A DNA stretch of 64,000 nucleotides. It comes from Parasedimentitalea huanghaiensis. Its GTDB lineage: Bacteria > Pseudomonadota > Alphaproteobacteria > Rhodobacterales > Rhodobacteraceae. The notes beneath the pieces were generated by a model. It saw only the letters and a list, made by a program, of their open reading frames with translations, ran no database searches and had not been told where the DNA came from. The position numbers were made by a program, and so were the translations under genes. This document shows, piece by piece, positions 18,090 to 27,189 of the stretch (its first letter is position 1; every line of letters starts with the position of its first letter). The stretch is from assembly GCF_009753675.1 (NCBI RefSeq), contig NZ_WQLV01000002.1, forward strand, positions 641,127-705,126. Reading direction: 5' to 3'.

Positions 18090-18848
18090 ATGCTCGAAGT
18101 GGGTTTTGAGACCCTGCTGCTATTGTTGGCGGCAGGCTTTATTGCGGGGTTCATGGATGCGGTTGCCGGTGGTGGAGGGTTGGTTACGGTACCGGTTCTG
18201 CTGCTGGCTGGCGCCAATCCGATCACCGCTCTGGCCACCAACAAAATTCAGGGTTTGTTTGGCGCAGGCACCGCAGCGTTAAGCTATGCCCGTGGAGGGC
18301 ATGTAAATTTGCGTGAGCAAGGCGGAGCTGCCGCGATTGCCTTTGGTGCCTCAATTGCTGGGGCGCTACTGATTTCCGTGCTGCCAACGGGCTGGATCAG
18401 AATGATACTTCCATTGCTGCTAATTGGCATCGCAGTGTTTTTTGCCACCAAAAAAGGGTTGGATGACGGCGACCACGTACGCCGCCTTTCACCCATCATG
18501 TTTGCAGCAACGATGGTGCCACTATGCGGAGCCTACGACGGATTGCTTGGCCCTGGTGCTGGCAGTTTCTACATGCTCGCCTTTGTATCAATGGCCGGAT
18601 ACGGCATCCTTAAGGCAACGGCTCATACCAAATTACTGAACTTGGCGTCGAACGCTGGAGCGCTCTTGGCCTTTGCCTTTGTCGCGACCCCCTGGTGGAT
18701 CACCGGATTGGCTATGGGTGTGGCCCAGATTGCCGGGGCGGCTGCAGGTGCCAAGATGGCCCAAAAACAAGGGGCCCGGTTGATTAAGCCACTTCTAGTG
18801 ATCACTTCGGTTACCCTAGCGGTAAAGTTGCTTTGGGACATGCTTTGA
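18090..18848 (+). CDS. TauE/SafE (TSUP) family membrane permease
   Basis: A 252-residue integral membrane protein with about seven or eight hydrophobic segments. The glycine-rich N-terminal segment GFMDAVAGGGGLVTVP and the repeat-like GLLGPGAGSFYMLAF are the two halves of the TSUP fold (YfcA-like). Members move sulfite, sulfoacetate, taurine-related anions or other organic anions. No sulfur genes are nearby. The start is five bases after the serB stop, which suggests co-expression; a role in exporting or importing a serine-linked metabolite is only a guess. Confidence 0.85.
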   Translation: MLEVGFETLLLLLAAGFIAGFMDAVAGGGGLVTVPVLLLAGANPITALATNKIQGLFGAGTAALSYARGGHVNLREQGGAAAIAFGASIAGALLISVLPTGWIRMILPLLLIGIAVFFATKKGLDDGDHVRRLSPIMFAATMVPLCGAYDGLLGPGAGSFYMLAFVSMAGYGILKATAHTKLLNLASNAGALLAFAFVATPWWITGLAMGVAQIAGAAAGAKMAQKQGARLIKPLLVITSVTLAVKLLWDML

Positions 18849-18883
18849 AACATCCCAGCTGAACTCAAATTTAATCTTTACAT

Positions 18884-18905
18884 TAATTAACATTTGGGTT
18901 AATTA
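18884..18905. promoter_or_regulatory. Palindromic operator upstream of the ArsR regulator
   Basis: A perfect inverted repeat TAATTAAC-6-GTTAATTA ends seven bases before the ATG of the ArsR gene. Size and placement fit a winged-helix dimer site that would block transcription start or ribosome access, so autorepression is likely. Confidence 0.7.
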
Positions 18906-18911
18906 CCCTCT

Positions 18912-19232
18912 ATGACACCGCTATTAAAATCATTTTCAGCACTGTCTGATGAAACCCGTATGTCGATTGTGGAACAGCTGATGGACCACGGCGAATTGCC
19001 GGCAGGCGATCTGGTACGTGGCTCTGGCATCACAGCACCAGCCATTTCACGGCATTTAAAAGTCCTGCGCGAGGCTGGCCTGATCCAGCAACGTGCCGTG
19101 GGTACAAAGCGGCTGTATTCCGCCCGCCCCGAGGGACTGCAACTAATTGCAACTTGGACAAAATCAAAGCGCGAGTTCTGGGAAAGCAGTCTGGACCGGC
19201 TCGAAGCTGCGATGATGGAGGACGATACATGA
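18912..19232 (+). CDS. ArsR-family winged-helix repressor
   Basis: A 106-residue ArsR/SmtB-type regulator. The recognition-helix region is GDLVRGSGITAPAISRHLKVLREAGLI, followed by a wing (VGTKRLYSA). It has no cysteine pair or His cluster for metal sensing, so it belongs to the non-metal group often paired with SRPBCC proteins. The next gene overlaps by four bases (ATGA), so both come from the promoter carrying the palindrome at 18884-18905. Confidence 0.9.
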   Translation: MTPLLKSFSALSDETRMSIVEQLMDHGELPAGDLVRGSGITAPAISRHLKVLREAGLIQQRAVGTKRLYSARPEGLQLIATWTKSKREFWESSLDRLEAAMMEDDT

Positions 19233-19657
19233 CCGACCTAAGGTTGGAACGAGACTTTTCAGTCACCCCAGATCGATTGTTTAAGTGGATTAGTACACCG
19301 GAAAAATTGCTAAAATGGTGGGGGCCCGAAGGCATGGATGTGCCTGTGCACGAACTTGATTTCAGCCGCACAGGTCCATGGTTTTCGATCATGCGAAACG
19401 GCGAAGGCCAGCAGTTCAAGGTTTCAGGTCATGTGACCCACGTGGACGCGCCAAAATCCGTTGGTTTCACATGGGGTTGGCATGATGAAAACGATCAGCG
19501 CGACACCGAAAGCCATGTGACTTTTACCGTGGTTGCCAATGACTCTGGCGCGCGACTGCTCATTGATCACCGCGAGCTGGGTGACGACGACATCAGCGCC
19601 CGCCATGAACAAGGCTGGACCTCGTCGTTGCGCAAGTTGGCGGCAAACATCACCTAA
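19229..19657 (+). CDS. SRPBCC (AHSA1/START-like) domain protein
   Basis: A 142-residue protein with the helix-grip fold of the AHSA1/CalC branch: FSVTPDRLFKWISTPEKLLKWWGPEG at the start and a C-terminal long helix (HEQGWTSSLRKLAANI). Family members bind hydrophobic small molecules. No catalytic role can be inferred. The overlap with the ArsR gene indicates co-translation. The YCII-domain gene follows after 46 bases, forming the common ArsR-AHSA1-YCII grouping. Confidence 0.88.
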   Translation: MTDLRLERDFSVTPDRLFKWISTPEKLLKWWGPEGMDVPVHELDFSRTGPWFSIMRNGEGQQFKVSGHVTHVDAPKSVGFTWGWHDENDQRDTESHVTFTVVANDSGARLLIDHRELGDDDISARHEQGWTSSLRKLAANIT

Positions 19658-19703
19658 CAACAAAGTACTTTTTCTAAACCCGATTCAGCAAAGGAACTTC
19701 GAC

Positions 19704-20018
19704 ATGGCTCAATTCATTTTCGCCTACCACGGCGGCAAGAAACCCGACACACCCGAAGAAGGTGCCAAGGTCATGGATGCCTGGAAAAGCTGGATGGCTT
19801 CAATGGGTGATGCCCTGATCGTGCCTGGCGCCCCTGTTGGCATGTCCAAGACCGTAAGTGCGGATGGTATCACCGATGATGGCGGCTCCAACCCACTGTC
19901 CGGCTACACCGTCGTCGAGGCCGCCGACATAGCAGCCGCCAGCGAACTGGCGAAAGGTTGCCCAATGGTGGCTGAGGCCAGCGGATCGGTAGAAGTGGCT
20001 GAAATTCTCGAAATGTAA
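19704..20018 (+). CDS. YCII-related domain protein
   Basis: A 104-residue protein (MAQFIFAYHGGKKPDTPEEG) with a YCII-like ferredoxin fold: the N-terminal strand, a central helix with WKSWMASMGDALIVPG, and a C-terminal segment resembling the family (YTVVEAADIAAASELAKGCP). The function of such proteins is unknown. The ribosome site AAGGAA lies ten bases before the ATG. It ends the ArsR operon, with a strong terminator immediately downstream. Confidence 0.88.
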   Translation: MAQFIFAYHGGKKPDTPEEGAKVMDAWKSWMASMGDALIVPGAPVGMSKTVSADGITDDGGSNPLSGYTVVEAADIAAASELAKGCPMVAEASGSVEVAEILEM

Positions 20019-20022
20019 CGTA

Positions 20023-20048
20023 AACGCCCGGCTTTTCAGCCGGGCGTT
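20023..20048. terminator. Bidirectional terminator between the YCII and asparaginase genes
   Basis: Perfect ten-base stem AACGCCCGGC/GCCGGGCGTT with loop TTTTCA, between the two convergent stops (four and five bases away). T-runs are short on both sides. Confidence 0.75.
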
Positions 20049-20053
20049 CTGAT

Positions 20054-21052
20054 TCAGAACAACAGTTCGGTTGCAGGCCGTACAATGCCGGCCTCAATTC
20101 CACGCCGACTCCGAATTGGCGTATTCATATACTTCAGAGTTTCTGGGTGATTGGCATCCAATACTCCCAGTGACACCAATATTGCCGCAATTGCACATTC
20201 ACTGGCACGGGTAGCACCATCGACAATCTTCAGTGCAACGCCCAGACGCTTTTCTGGAATAATGGCAATGAATACAGCTTCGGCCCCGGTCTTAATCGCG
20301 ACCTTTCCGTCCATGGCCCGCATCAGGTTGGTACACGCACGGGTTTCACCGGCTACCAGATCAGGGTGCGTAGTCATAGCAGCAACCAATTGCTGCGCTG
20401 CGCTGGACGAACGGTCGGACCGATCCGAAGCCGAAGCAAACCAAGCCATTGACCGTGCCAGACCTGTAACCGTGGTGGCAAAGTTTGGCGCCGAGCAGCC
20501 ATCAATTCCAAAGCAGGGACTGTCCTGCCCTGTGGTTTCCTCAAACGCTGTCAAGCAGGCTTGCTGCACCGGATGGTCCATCTCGACATATTCAGGACCT
20601 GCGCCCATATGCTGGGCTAGCGTTAGGAAGCCGGCATGTTTGCCTGAGCAGTTATTATGCACCTGACAGGGACTGGTGTCGGTCTTGATCAATCCGTTGC
20701 GAGCCGGAATATCATTGGGCAATTGTGGCCCACAGCGGAAGTCACTGTCAGTTAGGCCCAGTTGCGTCAGCCAGGAATTGACTCGGCTCGTATGAATCTC
20801 AGCCCCATTATGCGAAGCACAGGCTAGGGCCAGTTGCTCGCTGGTCAGGCCAAATTTTTCAGCCGCCCCCGAGGTGATCAATGGCAGTGCCTGAATCATC
20901 TTGGCGGAGGAACGTGGATAGATCACCGCATCGGGATCACCCCAACTACGGACCACCTGACCACTGTCATCACAGACAACAGCATGCCCTTGGTGAAGGC
21001 TCTCAAGTAACTGGCCACGCCAGATTTCGGCCATCGGAACCGGATTTGTCAT
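20054..21052 (-). CDS. L-asparaginase, Rhizobium etli (ReAV) type
   Basis: A 332-residue enzyme of the class unrelated to E. coli asparaginases. It hydrolyses asparagine to aspartate and ammonia. The two Ser-Lys elements known for the R. etli enzyme are visible: Ser48-x-x-Lys51 (PRSSAKMIQ) and Ser80 (ACASHNGAEIH). The zinc-ligand set Cys135-Lys138 (NNCSGKHAG) and Cys186 (DGCSAPN) is also there. There is no signal peptide, so it is probably cytoplasmic. It is divergent from the ialB-like gene, with 169 bases between the starts. The ReAV assignment rests on motif recall. Confidence 0.88.
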   Translation of the reverse strand: MTNPVPMAEIWRGQLLESLHQGHAVVCDDSGQVVRSWGDPDAVIYPRSSAKMIQALPLITSGAAEKFGLTSEQLALACASHNGAEIHTSRVNSWLTQLGLTDSDFRCGPQLPNDIPARNGLIKTDTSPCQVHNNCSGKHAGFLTLAQHMGAGPEYVEMDHPVQQACLTAFEETTGQDSPCFGIDGCSAPNFATTVTGLARSMAWFASASDRSDRSSSAAQQLVAAMTTHPDLVAGETRACTNLMRAMDGKVAIKTGAEAVFIAIIPEKRLGVALKIVDGATRASECAIAAILVSLGVLDANHPETLKYMNTPIRSRRGIEAGIVRPATELLF

Positions 21053-21221
21053 GATATTAGACCTTTTTCTTGGCGATTTCCTGCCAATCGCACTTTCACC
21101 AGTGGTGCTAATGACGTTAGTATGCTTGTGTCAACATGCGAGGGATACAAGTCTAGACAGTGGGTAACACTGCGGGCACTCTGGCGTTATTGAGGTTATG
21201 ACAGTCTTGGAGTCGGGACAA

Positions 21222-21758
21222 ATGGCATCGAAATTTGCCCATGCAGTTATGAGCCTGTGCCTGGCAGGCATGGCCGCCACTACTGCATATGCACAACAAA
21301 CCCAAAGCACCAACCGCGTTGCCGCCAACGTGGACTGGAGTGTTTTTCAGGGGAATGACCCGGTTGAATGTTGGGGCGTCTCTGCCCCCAAGGAATCGGT
21401 GAACACCCGCGATGGACGCGTTGTAGCCGTGCGGCGCAGCGAAATTCAGCTTTTTGTGTTCTACCGCCCAGACGGTGGCGACAATGGCCAGGTGACCTTT
21501 ACCGGCGGCTATCCATTTGCCCCGGGATCAACCGTGAATATGACGGTCGGCGAAACAGAATTTGAGCTGTTTACAGATGGTGAATGGGCCTGGCCTGCTA
21601 CTGCAGCGGATGATGCAAAGATCATTACCGCAATGAAGCGCGGTTCTCAGGCGGTGTTAACTGCACGTTCCGCACGCGGCACCCAGACCCAGGACAGTTT
21701 CTCGTTGCTGGGCTTTACCGCAGCAATTGAAGACGCCGACAAACGCTGCTCCAAATAG
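21222..21758 (+). CDS. Invasion-associated locus B (IalB) family secreted protein
   Basis: A 178-residue protein with a signal peptide (MASKFAHAVMSLCLAGMAATTAYA, likely cut after AYA) and an IalB-like beta domain with Trp/Cys near the start (VECWGVSAP) and a Cys near the end. The two Cys could form a disulfide in the periplasm. IalB proteins occur widely in alphaproteobacteria that are not invasive; the role is unknown. An ATG eight codons upstream (21198) is possible, but the Met at 21222 gives a cleaner signal peptide. A terminator follows at 21785. Confidence 0.85.
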   Translation: MASKFAHAVMSLCLAGMAATTAYAQQTQSTNRVAANVDWSVFQGNDPVECWGVSAPKESVNTRDGRVVAVRRSEIQLFVFYRPDGGDNGQVTFTGGYPFAPGSTVNMTVGETEFELFTDGEWAWPATAADDAKIITAMKRGSQAVLTARSARGTQTQDSFSLLGFTAAIEDADKRCSK

Positions 21759-21784
21759 GTTGCAAGCCAGTGAATTCGAAACAG

Positions 21785-21816
21785 CCTCGGCACCACTAGG
21801 TGACCGGGGTTTTCTT
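21785..21816 (+). terminator. Rho-independent terminator of the ialB-like gene
   Basis: CCTCGG-C-ACC pairs with GGTGACCGGGG (one G-T pair and a bulge), followed by TTTTCTT. It starts 26 bases after the stop. Confidence 0.75.
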
Positions 21817-21908
21817 ATTCTGGATCACAATATGCACCGAATTCTTTTGATCTTGGTGCAAACTCCTATATAGAGCCGCATCCGCCCCTTATTGCCGAGT
21901 TCCGAGCC

Positions 21909-23096
21909 ATGACTGCTGACGCACCAATTACCCAAGATGTTCTGACCCTGCCGCGCAAGCTGCCAGAGGGTGGCAAGATCAATCTTGTTGGCCAAACTCG
22001 TGAACAACTACGCGAAACTCTGATCAAACTGGGTACCAAAGAAAAGCAGGCCAAGATGCGGGTTGGGCAGATCTGGCAGTGGATCTATCAGTGGGGCAAA
22101 CGCGACTTTGCCGACATGACAAACCTGTCCAAGGCTCTGCGAGCGGACCTGGCCGAGCACTGCGTCATCGAAATCCCCGAAGTGATCACCAAGCAGGTAT
22201 CCGAGGATGGCACCCGCAAATATCTGGTGCGTATCGCCGGTGGCCACGAGGTCGAGGTGGTTTATATCCCCGAAACAGACCGCGGCACCCTGTGCATCTC
22301 GTCTCAAGTGGGCTGCACCCTGACGTGTTCGTTCTGTCATACCGGCACACAGAAACTAGTACGCAACCTGACTTCGGCTGAAATCATCGGCCAAGTGATG
22401 ATGGCGCGGGATGATCTTGATGAATGGCCTGTGCCCGGCACGCGGTCGGATGATCGCACCCGACTGCTGTCAAACATTGTACTGATGGGCATGGGCGAGC
22501 CGCTGTACAACTTTGAAAACGTCCGTGACGCGATGAAGATCGCTATGGATCCCGAAGGCATCCAGCTCAGCCGTCGCCGCATCACCCTGTCCACCTCTGG
22601 TATCGTTCCCGAAATCATTCGCACCGCAGATGAGATCGGTTGCCTGTTGGCGGTGTCGTTCCACGCCACCACGGACGAGGTGCGCGACAAGCTGGTGCCG
22701 ATCAACAAGAAATGGAACATCGACGCCCTGCTCGAGGCGTTGCGCGCCTACCCGCGCCTGTCGAACTCGGAACGCATTACTTTCGAGTACGTGATGCTGG
22801 ACCGTGTGAACGACAGCAAGGAAGACGCACACCGTCTGGTCAAGCTGATCAAGGGCATCCCGGCCAAGATCAACTTGATCCCGTTCAACGAATGGCCCGG
22901 TGCTCCGTATAAACGCAGCTCGAACAACCGGATCCACACCTTTGCCGATATCATTCACGATGCCGGCTATGCCTCACCCATTCGTCGCCCCCGTGGCGAA
23001 GACATCATGGCGGCCTGTGGTCAGTTGAAATCAGCCACAGAACGCGCCCGCAAAAGCCGTAAACAGATTGAGGCCGAGGCTGGGTTGTCTTCCTGA
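21909..23096 (+). CDS. rlmN: Dual-specificity RNA methyltransferase RlmN
   Basis: A 395-residue radical-SAM enzyme that methylates C2 of A2503 in 23S rRNA and of A37 in some tRNAs. The cluster motif CTLTCSFC holds Cys136, Cys140 and Cys143. The second conserved Cys (AACGQL near residue 362) is the methylene-carrying cysteine of the family. [12 protein letters not shown] and [20 protein letters not shown] are other marks. The length is normal. The start at 21909 is the first ATG after the terminator of the ialB-like gene. A family A repeat follows the stop. Confidence 0.97.
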   Translation: MTADAPITQDVLTLPRKLPEGGKINLVGQTREQLRETLIKLGTKEKQAKMRVGQIWQWIYQWGKRDFADMTNLSKALRADLAEHCVIEIPEVITKQVSEDGTRKYLVRIAGGHEVEVVYIPETDRGTLCISSQVGCTLTCSFCHTGTQKLVRNLTSAEIIGQVMMARDDLDEWPVPGTRSDDRTRLLSNIVLMGMGEPLYNFENVRDAMKIAMDPEGIQLSRRRITLSTSGIVPEIIRTADEIGCLLAVSFHATTDEVRDKLVPINKKWNIDALLEALRAYPRLSNSERITFEYVMLDRVNDSKEDAHRLVKLIKGIPAKINLIPFNEWPGAPYKRSSNNRIHTFADIIHDAGYASPIRRPRGEDIMAACGQLKSATERARKSRKQIEAEAGLSS

Positions 23097-23111
23097 AGCG
23101 ACAATCAGATT

Positions 23112-23196
23112 AGGGAGCGCCTGATCTTGGGGAGATGCAAGGCGCCTTCTCCATTTTGACGGGGAGGCTAGGTGCTCCCGGCCTAACGGTCGGGAT
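23112..23196 (+). repeat. Dispersed intergenic repeat, family A, copy 2 (after rlmN)
   Basis: It starts GGGAGCGCCTGATC and is a diverged match to 14617-14698: the same blocks GGGAGCGCCTGA, TGCAAxGCGCC, GGGGAGG and a terminal CCCGGCC/GGTCGGG hairpin in the same order and on the same strand. It may also act as an rlmN terminator. Confidence 0.6.
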
Positions 23197-23347
23197 ATTT
23201 ATCACCGTCGATAGATCTAAACACTTTTTTCACACCCAAGGCGACCCGCCTTATTTGCCTCAAACTTTCCTCAAATCCGGTAAACTTCCGCCATTCTGAA
23301 CAATCAGTTTCCTTCCTGAGAACAATCAAAGTCAGGAGAACTGAACA

Positions 23348-23557
23348 ATGGCACAGGCAGATATTGGCGGCAGCATGATCGAAGACGGCGTACTGGCCCT
23401 AGTACGTGACGAAAAAGCAAAAGCACTGAGCGCGCGCGAGTGGAAATTCCGGCTCAAAGGATATGGGTATGCAATCAAAGATGTGAGCGGCAAACAGGTG
23501 CTGACTAGCTTGACCCAAGGCATTGAACTGGGTGTATTGCCAACAGATATGGGTTGA
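23348..23557 (+). CDS. Small conserved-type hypothetical protein (69 aa)
   Basis: A 69-residue protein, MAQADIGGSMIEDGVLALVRDE then a basic middle (KAKALSAREWKFRLKGYGYAIKDV) and a short C-terminus (ELGVLPTDMG). There is no membrane segment and no signal peptide. Translation is well supported: AGGAGA lies nine bases before the ATG and the frame is compact. It is convergent with the LOG-family gene. I do not recognise a family. The pattern suggests a small DNA- or protein-binding domain but nothing specific. Confidence 0.7.
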   Translation: MAQADIGGSMIEDGVLALVRDEKAKALSAREWKFRLKGYGYAIKDVSGKQVLTSLTQGIELGVLPTDMG

Positions 23558-23599
23558 TAGCGACACAGATCTTTGATTGCAAAATAGATTTGGGGCGGA

Positions 23600-24448
23600 C
23601 TATTTTTCCCGCCCAGGAAGACTATCGCGCGGCGGTGCGGGCTCCCAGTTTTCAATGAGCTCCATCGCCTCTTGCGCCGAATCAACAAACCGGAACAGGT
23701 CAAGATCCTGATCTGAAATGGTGCCTGCATCCGCCAGCGCATCCCAGTTGATAACTTTATGCCAGAACTCTTTGCCAAACAGCAGGAACGGGACACGTTC
23801 CATCCGGCCCGTCTGGATCAAGGTCAGGCTTTCAAACAGTTCGTCCATCGTGCCAAAGCCACCGGGGAACACACAGATCGCCCGAGCGCGCATCAAAAAA
23901 TGCATTTTTCGAATGGCAAAATAGTGAAAGTTAAAGCTGAGATCAGGCGTCACATATTCATTCGGCGCCTGCTCGTGCGGTAATACGATGCTCAACCCAA
24001 TAGAGGCCCCGCCCGCATCCACAGCACCACGGTTACCAGCCTCCATCACACCAGGTCCGCCCCCGGTCACGATCACATTTTCACGGCCACCGCTCTCTTT
24101 TGACTTCAGCGTCATCAAGCGGGAAAATTCGCGTGCTTCGTCATAAAAATCAGATAAATCCGCCAATGTCTGGGTTCGGGCCTTATCCTTATGTTCGGGA
24201 TCGGGAATACGGGCACCGCCAAACAACACAATGGTGCTTTCGATACCACGCTCATCCAGCAACAACTGCGGCTTCAATAGCTCCAACTGTAGCCGCACCG
24301 GACGCAATTCTTCACGACAGAGAAAATCCTCATCTGCAAAGGCTAAACGATACGCTGGCGCATCAGTCTGCGGTGTTGACGGAACGTGTCCAGCCTGATC
24401 CCTGTCAGAATGGGCATCGCGGAAACGGCTGTGGCGGTCATCATTCAT
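23600..24448 (-). CDS. LOG-family protein (TIGR00730; cytokinin riboside phosphoribohydrolase-like)
   Basis: A 282-residue Rossmann-like protein with the LOG signature PGGFGTMDELFE and GGGPGVMEAGNRG. LOG enzymes release a base from a nucleoside 5'-monophosphate. This longer bacterial form has about 60 polar residues at the N-terminus (MNDDRHSRFRDAHSDRDQ), probably disordered. The arginine in IRKMHFLMRA and the Glu of the PGG motif fit an active enzyme. Some longer relatives are nucleosidases (PpnN type). It is divergent from the dehydratase gene. Confidence 0.88.
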   Translation of the reverse strand: MNDDRHSRFRDAHSDRDQAGHVPSTPQTDAPAYRLAFADEDFLCREELRPVRLQLELLKPQLLLDERGIESTIVLFGGARIPDPEHKDKARTQTLADLSDFYDEAREFSRLMTLKSKESGGRENVIVTGGGPGVMEAGNRGAVDAGGASIGLSIVLPHEQAPNEYVTPDLSFNFHYFAIRKMHFLMRARAICVFPGGFGTMDELFESLTLIQTGRMERVPFLLFGKEFWHKVINWDALADAGTISDQDLDLFRFVDSAQEAMELIENWEPAPPRDSLPGREK

Positions 24449-24520
24449 TTTTTGGATCCTGCTTGCTTGTTTTCCCTCAGCCTATAATGTCCATTGCCGC
24501 AACACTAGGCAAAGGCGTGA

Positions 24521-25444
24521 ATGATGGGTTGGAAAAGTAAAATTGAGGCAGCGGCGGACCGCATTGCAGGCCACACACAAACTACACCAACAATGCAAGT
24601 CAATGGCTTAGGGCTGAATTTTCCGGTCGAACTAAAGCTGGAGCACATGCAACACACCGGAAGTTTTAAGGCGCGTGGAGCATTTAATACGCTACTAAGT
24701 GAACCAGTTCCAGCAGCTGGACTAGTGGCCGCATCAGGCGGCAACCATGGCGCCGCAGTAGGGTATGCAGCGCATAAACTGGGCCACAAGGTGCGTATTT
24801 ACGTTCCTGAAATGGCAGGTCCTTCCAAAATCGCACTGATCAAAAATACAGGCGCTGATCTGCAAGTGGTGCCGGGGGCATATTCCGATGCCATGGAGCT
24901 GGCCCAGAAATACGAAGCCGAAACGGGTGCGATGCAGGTGCATGCTTATGACGCCCCTGCCACAGTTGCCGGGCAAGGAAGCTGCTTTTCCGAATGGCAG
25001 GCCCAAGGCTTTCAAGCCGACACCTTGCTAATTGCTGTGGGCGGTGGCGGGCTAATCTCTGGGGCAATGGCTTGGTTTGGTGGTGAGAAAAAGGTGGTGG
25101 CCGTTGAACCGGAAACATCAAAGGCCCTAAATGCCGCTTTGCAGGCCAAAACACCCGTCGATGTTGAAGTGTCTGGCGTAGCTGCAAATGCGCTAGGGGC
25201 CAAACGTATTGGCGGGATCTGTTTTGATCTGGCACTTTCCCAAGGCATCGAGTCGCTTACAGTCAGTGATGCAGCGATCACCAAAGCTCAGCAAGCCTTG
25301 TGGTCCCAACACCGTATCCTAGTCGAACCAGCAGGTGCCACCGCTTTGGCAGCCCTAATGTCAGGAGCGTACAGTCCGGCAGAAGACGAACGTGTAGCTG
25401 TGTTGATTTGCGGCGGAAATATCGCACCTGATCCGCTAGGATAG
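24521..25444 (+). CDS. PLP-dependent threonine/serine dehydratase-like enzyme
   Basis: A 307-residue fold-type II PLP enzyme. The PLP lysine is in GSFKARGAFN; the substrate loop is ASGGNHGAAVG; the phosphate-binding glycine cluster is VGGGGLISG. It resembles catabolic threonine dehydratase/serine racemase proteins (single catalytic domain, no ACT domain), giving 2-oxobutyrate or pyruvate plus ammonia. The start may be the first or second Met (24521 or 24524). The GntR gene follows after 38 bases and may be co-transcribed. Confidence 0.87.
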   Translation: MMGWKSKIEAAADRIAGHTQTTPTMQVNGLGLNFPVELKLEHMQHTGSFKARGAFNTLLSEPVPAAGLVAASGGNHGAAVGYAAHKLGHKVRIYVPEMAGPSKIALIKNTGADLQVVPGAYSDAMELAQKYEAETGAMQVHAYDAPATVAGQGSCFSEWQAQGFQADTLLIAVGGGGLISGAMAWFGGEKKVVAVEPETSKALNAALQAKTPVDVEVSGVAANALGAKRIGGICFDLALSQGIESLTVSDAAITKAQQALWSQHRILVEPAGATALAALMSGAYSPAEDERVAVLICGGNIAPDPLG

Positions 25445-25482
25445 CGCTTGCAGGTCGGCGGCGTCGATTTTATCTATTATCT

Positions 25483-26082
25483 ATGACAGCGACAATTGCC
25501 GACACAATCTACCACAGTCTGAGCGAACGTATTGTTGCGGGTGACTTACCTGCAGGTGAGAAATTACGCCAAGACCATATCGCCCGCGAATTCGACACCA
25601 GCCATGTGCCGGTGCGCGAGGCATTGTTGCGGTTGGAGGCCCATGGGTTAGCGCAGTCCATTCCCAGACGCGGCACACGGGTGACAGCGCTGGATCCAGG
25701 GGAAATTCTCGAAGTCATCGAAATGCGGGTTTCATTGGAGATATTGGCTCTGACACATGCCATCGCCAAACAGACGCAGGATGATGTGGATGCAGCCGAA
25801 GCTGCCCGTCTCGCTTGTGATGAAGCCGAGGATATGCAGTCCTGGGAGGTTCTCAATCGAAACTTCCACCGAGTCATCCTAACCCCCTGCGCCATGCCAA
25901 GGTTGCTGGCAGCCATTGACGACCTGCATATCGCCTCCGCACGCCATCTTTTTGCCAACTGGAAACATCGCTGGACTCGCCGCGTTGACAAGGATCATGC
26001 AGCCATTGTTCAGGCGATGGGCCGCCGGGACACGACTGCTGCCTGTGAAATACTTCGCCGACATCTACGTCGTGTTCGCTAG
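25483..26082 (+). CDS. GntR-family regulator (FadR/FCD subfamily)
   Basis: A 199-residue regulator. The N-terminal winged helix-turn-helix (LRQDHIAREFDTSHVPVREALLRLEAHGL) is followed by a short linker and an all-helical FCD ligand domain of about 125 residues (VIEMRVSLEILALTHAIA, NRNFHRVI, DKDHAAIVQAMGRRD). The metal-binding Asp/His pattern of FCD domains is partly visible (NFHRV, DHAAI). It follows the PLP dehydratase on the same strand, so a link to amino-acid use is plausible. Ligand and targets are unknown. Confidence 0.88.
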   Translation: MTATIADTIYHSLSERIVAGDLPAGEKLRQDHIAREFDTSHVPVREALLRLEAHGLAQSIPRRGTRVTALDPGEILEVIEMRVSLEILALTHAIAKQTQDDVDAAEAARLACDEAEDMQSWEVLNRNFHRVILTPCAMPRLLAAIDDLHIASARHLFANWKHRWTRRVDKDHAAIVQAMGRRDTTAACEILRRHLRRVR

Positions 26083-26343
26083 CCGCGATAGGCGACACGT
26101 CTAACTAAGCTGTTCACTCCTACATCAACAGTTCAGATCTGTGATTGCCATGTCTACGCTGGCTCAGCTTTACCGGCGCAAGCAGTCGCAGCAATGCCAA
26201 CGCCGCAAGTAGATCCACTCCTAAAACTGAAGGAAGGCGCTATTTGTCGCCCATCAACACCTCTTTCGGCGCAATCCGGCAATGACCTCCCCCACAATTG
26301 CAGCTATGAAAGCCGAAACCATTCTGTTTTCGGAGCTAATCAC

Positions 26344-27171
26344 ATGTCCAACACCCAGCTGGAAACCGCAATCGAAGCCGCTTGGGAGGCACGCGATAGC
26401 ATTTCTCCTGCAACAACCGGAGAAACCCGGGAGGCCATCGAGGATACACTGAATGCACTCGACAGCGGCAGCTTGCGTGTTGCTGAGAAAATGGAAAACG
26501 GCGAATGGCATGTAAATCAGTGGGCCAAAAAGGCTGTTCTGCTAGGCTTCCGCATCAAGGACATGGAAATGCAGTCCGGCGGTCCACAGGGTGGCGGCTG
26601 GTGGGACAAGGTGGACAGCAAATTTGCGGGTTGGGGTGAAAACCAATGGAAAGCCGCCGGCTTTCGCGCAGTCCCCAACGCCATTGTTCGGAAATCTGCC
26701 TTTGTTGCACCTGGCGTTGTTCTGATGCCTTCGTTTGTAAACCTCGGCGCCTATGTCGATGAAGGCACCATGGTGGACACCTGGGCCACCGTTGGTTCCT
26801 GTGCTCAGATCGGTAAAAATGTGCACCTCTCTGGAGGTGTTGGCATTGGCGGCGTGTTGGAGCCAATGCAGGCTGGCCCAACCATCATCGAAGACAATTG
26901 CTTTATCGGCGCGCGTTCTGAAGTCGTCGAAGGTTGCGTTGTACGAGAAGGCGCCGTACTGGGCATGGGCGTCTACATTGGTCAGTCTACCAAAATCGTT
27001 GATCGTGAAACCGGTGAAGTCATGTATGGCGAAGTCCCACCTTATTCGGTTGTGGTATCCGGCTCGATGCCGTCTAAAAATGGTATCAACCTATATTGCG
27101 CTGTTATTGTGAAAACCGTCGATGCAAAGACACGTTCCAAGACTGGCATCAACGAATTGCTACGTGACTAA
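26344..27171 (+). CDS. dapD: 2,3,4,5-tetrahydropyridine-2,6-dicarboxylate N-succinyltransferase
   Basis: A 275-residue left-handed beta-helix acyltransferase that succinylates tetrahydrodipicolinate in the lysine/diaminopimelate pathway. Hexapeptide repeats run from about residue 115 to 215 ([20 protein letters not shown] and [18 protein letters not shown]). [15 protein letters not shown] is the family signature. The start at 26344 ([14 protein letters not shown]) is preferred; 50 upstream codons have no similarity. dapE, a later step of the same route, is 11.5 kb away at 38680. Confidence 0.96.
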   Translation: MSNTQLETAIEAAWEARDSISPATTGETREAIEDTLNALDSGSLRVAEKMENGEWHVNQWAKKAVLLGFRIKDMEMQSGGPQGGGWWDKVDSKFAGWGENQWKAAGFRAVPNAIVRKSAFVAPGVVLMPSFVNLGAYVDEGTMVDTWATVGSCAQIGKNVHLSGGVGIGGVLEPMQAGPTIIEDNCFIGARSEVVEGCVVREGAVLGMGVYIGQSTKIVDRETGEVMYGEVPPYSVVVSGSMPSKNGINLYCAVIVKTVDAKTRSKTGINELLRD

Positions 27172-27189
27172 TTCTTTGGGCCGCGGCGG

